Shown piece by piece: positions 58,401 to 64,000 of a DNA stretch of 64,000 nt; positions within the stretch are counted from its first letter, which is position 1; each line of letters opens with the position of its first letter. The notes under the pieces are model-generated. The model worked only from the letters and a program-made list of their open reading frames with translations. It did not search any database and was not told the DNA's origin. Made by a program: the position numbers and the translations under genes. The DNA comes from Mansonella perstans (taxonomy: Eukaryota; Nematoda; Chromadorea; Rhabditida; Onchocercidae): NCBI GenBank assembly GCA_037074765.1, contig JBAMDO010000076.1, forward strand, positions 1 to 64,000. The letters are read 5' to 3'.

Positions 58401-61144
58401 CCACAATTTTTCTGAAAACTTTTCTTAATAATGCAAAAAAACTGCATCCGCTCAGCAATATCGCAATGTATACTTTCATAATTCTTATAACAGTCGTTAT
58501 TTCCAAGTCAAAAATATCCAAGCCACAATCTTATGCAAACTTCTGCAACTGTAACTAAATGCTTTACCTCAACTTTTAGTACTTTCAAAGTTAATAACTT
58601 TTAGTATTTTTAAAAAAATTAATAGTATTTTTGTATGACAAATCTGATACTCGCATAGCTATGAAAAGAAACTAACTAAATCATTTATCAGCATTTCTCT
58701 CATATTATTCACAGGGAATGTGGCGGCATGGAAATGTTGTGGTGGTAATGTCGTTGCTGTCGTTACAGTTGGTGGCGGCTGAGAATTGCTAACCAGTGAT
58801 GGTGGCTGTGCGCGGCGTGCATTCATCAAACAACGATCCATCATTAATTGAAGCAACCGTTTCGCAGTCGGGTTGTCATGGTACGCGTAAATATACTGTA
58901 AAGAAACAACATACCGTTACTCTCGTCAAAATATGAATATCGATATGAAAAGTAATTAAAAGATACTGATTAGGAAGGAAGGAATTTTAATCAGTGCTGA
59001 TTTTCCCACTGTCCATCTAACTTCGATTCAAATGATTAAAGGATTTACCAGTACTTCCATTCTCAGATACCATAGATTTTTATGGAAGAAATTTTTCAGA
59101 TATCATAAATTTTTACAGAAGAAAAGTTTCAAAACTTAATGCAGTAACAATTTTTTTCAAAATACCAAGTAACAATTCTTTTAATTCGTTCAGTCGAGCA
59201 ACTATTTGTCATATTTGACCGATAGTTGAATGTTGGTATTGATAAAGTTTAGGATTCCCTCCTATCGGCTATGAATAATCTCATATTTTGCAAGATCAAT
59301 CGGTCACGTGAAACTTTTTTTCTTGGATTATTATTTGGATGATTCAGAAATGCCTTATGTACATGGTATTTCTGAATCCACTGATTACCTAGGATAAATT
59401 AATGATTATTCCAACTATAATAATAAAGCAACCCATACTTTGTGCTCATAACTTTTTCGATGTGTCGAGTGAACATGTTCGCGTAACTGAAAATCGGTCG
59501 ATCTTTCTGCATAACATTCCGTGCATTGAAAAGGACTCCAGTGCAAATGCTCAACTTTTATATGGACCTGAAAATTTTCAAAATTCCAACGACATTTTTT
59601 TCCCCCTATTTGAATATGACTATTACGAATTTCTGCTGTTTTTCTGTCCGCTCGAAAACAACTTTTGACACCGTCCATGCTCATTTAATGCCCAATTTGC
59701 TGCACTTTTGCTAATTCTCGACACCTCTACAGCAATCTATTGATCCAGCAAATCACCTCCATTTCTTCACTGCTCATTTTGCAAATGTTACATTCGGGAC
59801 AACGTAAATATACTGGTGGTAGAGGCGGTAAATTGAGAAAATTTGGTAAATACATTGTTGGGGTTCCCGGTCCTGGTCCATAACCATATGTATTTCCATC
59901 TGAAATCATTAAATATTGTAAAGAAACAGTACACACTATGCAAGAAAATATACAGCGGATGAAAAATATTTCGGAAATGATTAGTGACAGTTTTTAGTGA
60001 CATTTTTTTCGATCTATGATATTACAATTTGAAAATCTTTTCATTCTCAGATTTAGAAAAATTCACTAAGTGTCGGTCAGATTTAGAGAAACTAAATCTT
60101 TATCCCGATCTATTTATTTCTTTTAAATCCTTCCCTTTCTACCTTTTAAATCTCTCTTTCCTCTCCTTTCTCTGATACTGTGTAAGCAAATTTAACATAT
60201 TTACTAAAAAGTTCTTTGGAACCTTCAAAATTAATTTAAAAGAATCTTACTTATTGGAGGTGTAAAATTGTCGGCTCCAGAAACATTTGGCCAAAGATCC
60301 ATTACATCACTATTAACTTGCTGCAATTCACGGCAATCAATTCTAACGAACCAATCAAGGGAAAAACTTAGCAAGAATTAAATAACGTAGCATGTTTTAA
60401 ATTGTCTCACCAAATCGATAGAGAGTGCTATTTATTATTTTGTACAAATTTTTTCCCGTCAAACTTCTAGATTCTAAAATGTCATAATTAATACATCCAA
60501 TAAAAACTTACTGGCGTTTGGAAAGCATGAGATGGAAAATTTCGTCCCATATACTGTTGCATTTCTTGTGGTCGCTGTTCCGCTCGTCCTGAATCATTTG
60601 ATACATTTCCAGCTGAAACCAATTAAAAAAATTAACATGCAAACTAAGGGAAAATTTCCGACAATCATCTGGCTATAATACGACAAATATTGCCAAGAGC
60701 AATATTAAGCGTGAAAAAAAAGAAAGAAAAATTGAAAAATCAAACAATATTTTATCAGTCAAAATCAAAAACATGTAAAAACTTCAAAGAAATACCAGCA
60801 AATTTAAAGCAGTAATCATATCTCGATAATCTCATCAAGGTCAATATTAAATCATAAATACTGGAAAAAGAATGAAGGATCAGTTATTAATGACCTTGAC
60901 CACAACAATAAATTACTGAATTCTTCTATATATTGTTTTGTATAATTCATTTACAATCAAAATTTAGTACCAAAATCACAACTAAAAAAATATTTTTAAT
61001 CAAAAAATTTGCAATTCAGAAAATCAATAGTTAATTACCTTGAGCAGAAAGCATTAAACGGTGCATAATATTATCCCGAACATTCGATGGCAAAGATGAA
61101 GTACCACCACGTTGCGCTGGCACCGGTACTCCACTACGAATCAT
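51890..61144 (-). CDS. Multi-C2H2 zinc-finger protein, 22 exons, 1,165 residues
   Basis: The 22 exons join in phase from ATG 61144 to TGA 51892-51890 (3,498 nt). Eight C2H2-type fingers fall in four pairs: residues 126-147 and 155-176; 472-490 (C-x-C, atypical) and 502-525; 664-683 and 695-716; 887-905 and 913-934. Between them lie Pro/Thr-rich and Gly/Asp/Glu-rich low-complexity stretches, an Ala-rich helix (594-625), a Gln run (about 643), basic patches likely to act as nuclear signals (RKKKR near 584; RKARNRR and KMKRKE near 840-865) and an acidic tail (EEEEEDEGEEE). This suggests a nuclear DNA- or RNA-binding regulator. I do not recognise a named ortholog. The gene is convergent with mrck-1. 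The start is chosen because it is the only Met opening the first in-phase exon, with an acceptor-like ATTAG 9 nt upstream. Confidence 0.88.
55862..58357 (-). CDS. Zinc-finger gene exons 7-13: linker, finger pair 2 and Ala-rich helix
   Basis: Exons: 58357-58167, 57964-57756, 57271-57055, 56899-56797, 56633-56487, 56368-56225, 56104-55862. Exons 7-9 code low-complexity Ser/Thr/Gly/Glu/Ala sequence with short basic clusters (SKKRP, WKRRNR). Exon 10 has the atypical C472-K-C474-x11-H486-x3-H490 motif; exon 11 has C502-x4-C507-x12-H520-x4-H525. Exon 12 ends in a basic block (SRKKKRAAER); exon 13 opens with an Ala/Val-rich helix and ends with the Cys pair of finger 5. The exon 10 acceptor is TTTTTAAG. 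Confidence 0.85.
58677..61144 (-). CDS. Zinc-finger gene exons 1-6: N-terminus and finger pair 1
   Basis: Exons (5' to 3'): 61144-61039, 60612-60512, 60320-60251, 59899-59757, 59567-59439, 58895-58677. The start is MIRSGVPVPAQRGG. Finger 1 is C126-PE-C129-x12-H142-x4-H147, cut by the exon 4/5 intron between its Cys and His pairs; finger 2 is C155-TE-C158-x12-H171-x4-H176. A conserved-looking extension YIYAYHDNPTAKRLLQLMMD follows, then a Pro/Thr/Gln-rich run. The spacing matches classical C2H2. Confidence 0.87.
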
Positions 61145-61243
61145 CTTTCTGTCCTAATTTTCTTACCACCAATTGAATTTCAAATAGCCAATTGATTCAC
61201 CAAAAGTGTCAACTCGAAGCAAAAAAAAAAACTTTAAACCAAC

Positions 61244-61262
61244 TTTTTCAACCTGAAATTAT
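61244..61262 (-). promoter_or_regulatory. Candidate splice or trans-splice acceptor upstream of the zinc-finger gene
   Basis: On the minus strand ATAATTTCAG ends at 61253, 108 nt before the ATG, in a stretch without coding. It could receive a spliced leader or end a 5' UTR intron. A weaker AAAATTAG lies 9 nt before the ATG. Confidence 0.3.
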
Positions 61263-62225
61263 AAGTCACGTTGCGTTAAATTACACTTGCTAATTAATAA
61301 ATTTTGAAATACGTTTGAAAAAAAAAGGCACTTTTATGATGAAAATTTACGATCGAATAAAATTATTAAATGTTTATAAGCAAGAAGATAAATCATATGT
61401 AGTTGTATTTGAGAAAAAAAATTTTAACTGTGATGCGTTTTTCAGTGCCATTTTTTTTTTTTTTTTTGCTTAGTTCTATCAAATCTTCCATATCTCTCAG
61501 CTGGAATATCTTCATCGATTTTTTAGGTAATCAATTAAAACTTTGTTATTTTATTACTTGATTGTTCTTACATGGTAGCATAAGCGATGTATTTATAATC
61601 ATAACGATAAATTCAACATAGCAACATTTTTTTTTTTTTATTTTCTTACTAACTGAGACTGAAAACTTTCCGATACATGATAGAGTAGTAGTTATCGTTG
61701 GAAGTTTTTGATACTGTGAACAAGATCTTGCATATATGTGTTATAAGCAGTTTGTTCTAAGAGGCCAACAATAGTTAGAGTGTTAGTTAGAAAATCAAAT
61801 TTGATTCATTTAATTCGTAACAAATATTTATTTCAGTAATAATTCATCTGATGGAAGAATGATGAGAGAAATAATATTATTTATACATTTTTTTATCTTA
61901 ATCGCCGCTACTTTCAGAAGAAAGATATATCAGAAATGAATTAAATGAATCATTTGTTAATTCTAAAGGCATCAAAAAGGATTCAAATCATGTTACGAAT
62001 CAACGAGTAAAAAAAGTATAAAAATAAATGGAATCTTGCTAGCCATTCCATATCAGATTCTCTTTTCTATTAGTTGCAATAACTTCTATTATACGACTGA
62101 AATTGTGAAAGCATTATGCTTTTTGCGAGAATAGAAGTTTTTGATGGTGAAAATAAAACGTTACCATAAGCGGATAAAAGGCAGAAATATAGACAAATAG
62201 TGGAAGCACAGAATGAATTCTGCTT

Positions 62226-62274
62226 ATGTCACACACACACACACACACATACACACACACGCACACACACATAT
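62226..62274. repeat. (CA)n microsatellite
   Basis: About 24 CA units with T and G interruptions. Confidence 0.9.
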
Positions 62275-62644
62275 ACAAAGCCTTCAGTTTTGATTCAATT
62301 TTTCTCCTATAATAGATGGCATCAAAATGAAAAGAATTGAAAATTTCGAAAAAGGAAAATAATGCTCAACCAATAGAGAAGATTGCTTTACTTCACTGTC
62401 AGAAGATAAGAAACTGAAAGAATTTAAAAGAAGATGAAAATTTATATTGAAATGAATTAAATAAATAATTTAAAAAGGGTAAAAATTGAGAGCAATAGCT
62501 CTATCATCTAATTGGATTACAAATGAAAAAGGAAGTAAAAGATTCTTTGGATTAGAAAATGAGATCAGAAATTCATAAAAGGCAAAAAAAATTAAACAAC
62601 ATGATGAAAATTTTGATGATGAAAAGAAGAAAGAAAAGATGAAA

Positions 62645-62774
62645 AATGATGATGATGATGATGATGATGCAACAGAGGAGTTTATATGTTTGAAATGAAA
62701 TTAGACAGACAACGACATCTGATTACGATAGCCGCAGATTCAACTAGAAGAAACATCATCATCATCACCATCAC

Positions 62775-62822
<48 letters not shown>

Positions 62823-62830
62823 TATCATCA
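62645..62830. repeat. (GAT)n and (CAT)n microsatellites in inverted order
   Basis: GAT repeats at 62645-62668 and a longer CAT run at 62756-62830. GAT and the complement of CAT (ATG) are the same trinucleotide family in opposite orientation, so the two can pair. Poly-Met and poly-Ile frames are artefacts. Confidence 0.9.
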
Positions 62831-64000
62831 TGATCACAGCTGCTGAAATCAATACAAAAAAAAAAAAAGAATTGCAATAGGAATCAAATTTCAGATGGAA
62901 AATTACTGCGATCATGCAGTTGTAAAATTTGATTGCATCATCACCATGATGAACACCGTTGAAATTTGATAGTGATAATAAATGATAAGCAATATTAACA
63001 ATTATTTAATAAATTCTGACAATAATGAATGGAAGATATGAAATTTATACAATAGTAATTCTGTAATGGAAATAAGAAAAGATTTGTAAAATTGCAAAGG
63101 AATCATTGAAGGGAGAAGGGTTCAGGATGGTACAATCAATAAAAGCATTAAACTGCGTAAAAGTGTTGAAAAAAAAAACAGAATGTCAGATGGAAAGAAA
63201 GGAATGAAAGGTATAATGGCGCAGAAACTGAAGGTATGGAAATCACTGAAACAACAGTTAACTGTGCCCTCTGACAGGTATGAAGCAAAGCAGCTGTGAC
63301 TCAAAATGCAAATAATGTAATGGGGGAATAAATCGACAATACTTTTTACTGCTCTAACAAATCTCTCCATCAAAATGGCGCAATTGTACAAAAATCTAAT
63401 AGTAAATTTAGTTGTAGATGATGGCAACAAGTTTTCCTTTTGAAAAAAATTTTGAAACAATAGAAGAATTTCAAAGAGATTTTACAAGATAGATTCAACG
63501 CTTTTAGATTCAACAATTCTATGTTACTCAAACAAATTAATTGAATCACATTATTAATTAAATTTTTTTTAAAAAAAAAACCTTACAAAATACTAAAAAG
63601 CTTAATGAAAGAAGGAAGAAATACACCGAAATCATTTCTGAATTATATTCAAATTTCATACAAACGAATTTCTTTATTTCAATAAATTTCAACAATTTTT
63701 TTACAATCATATGAAATGAAAGCATTTTCATTCTTTTTTTTTTTTCATTTTCATGAAAGCATTTTCTAAGCATTTTCAAATACCAACTAATCATTATGAC
63801 TGTTAACGTTACTGAACATTTTTCTAATTTAACAAAGTAAAACAAAAAAAAAAAATGTTAAATTTTGACATTATAAATTCAGTTATATTTTCATTATAAA
63901 TAATCCTTAAAATAAATATAAATAAAAGTTAATTAAATATTGCAATGAAATTTTTTTTAAAAAAAAAGAAACTATCAGGAAAAAGTCTGATGAAAAATAT

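Larger units (their letters stand above)
61145..64000. other. Upstream flank of the zinc-finger gene
   Basis: AT-rich sequence with CA, GAT and CAT microsatellites. The minus-strand frames at 63122-63460 and 63558-63845 lack splice-bounded or family-like sequence. Promoter elements cannot be named from sequence alone. Confidence 0.5.

Noticed and set aside
62682..62915. Poly-Met and poly-Ile frames
   Set aside because: Artefacts of the CAT microsatellite.

Overview
The window looks like nuclear DNA from a nematode, probably an AT-rich clade III (filarial-type) worm. The evidence is its very AT-rich composition, many small exons joined at short TTTTCAG/TTTTAG-type acceptors, dense microsatellites, and a many-exon ortholog of the C. 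elegans kinase mrck-1. No bacterial operons or ribosome-binding sites are visible. The species is an inference.

Layout: positions 1-20,043 are mostly non-coding. They hold microsatellites (TG, CT, ATT, AAT), an 87-bp, a 48-bp and a 24-bp tandem repeat, and a CpG-rich ~23-bp minisatellite of about 780 bp. Three weak plus-strand exon candidates (14,834; 18,615; 19,092) may be the 3' end of an unknown small gene. Positions 20,090-40,286 (+) hold a complete MRCK gene. I joined 39 coding exons with consistent phase into about 1,781 codons: AGC kinase, long coiled coil, C1, PH, CNH and CRIB. A second gene lies antisense inside its 2.7-kb intron 29 (32,804-34,373, -). It has three phase-consistent exons and codes for a six-membrane-segment protein that resembles the Bax inhibitor-1 (TMBIM6) family. 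From 40,287 to 51,889 there is an AT-rich convergent intergenic region with one plausible orphan exon (43,767-43,992, -), a GC-richer island with a hairpin (48,590-48,740) and a tRNA-sized hairpin (46,639-46,703). Positions 51,890-61,144 (-) hold a complete 22-exon gene for a 1,165-residue multi-C2H2 zinc-finger protein with four paired-finger modules, basic patches and an acidic C-terminus. Positions 61,145-64,000 are upstream, repeat-bearing sequence.

Functionally, the MRCK would act downstream of Cdc42/Rac on actomyosin contractility. The zinc-finger protein is probably a nuclear regulator. The nested protein would be an ER/Golgi-type calcium or stress-related membrane protein if the BI-1 assignment holds. 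Nothing in the sequence shows that these three genes work in one pathway. Exon joins were made by eye from splice consensus, reading-frame phase and remembered family similarity; none was checked by alignment or RNA data.
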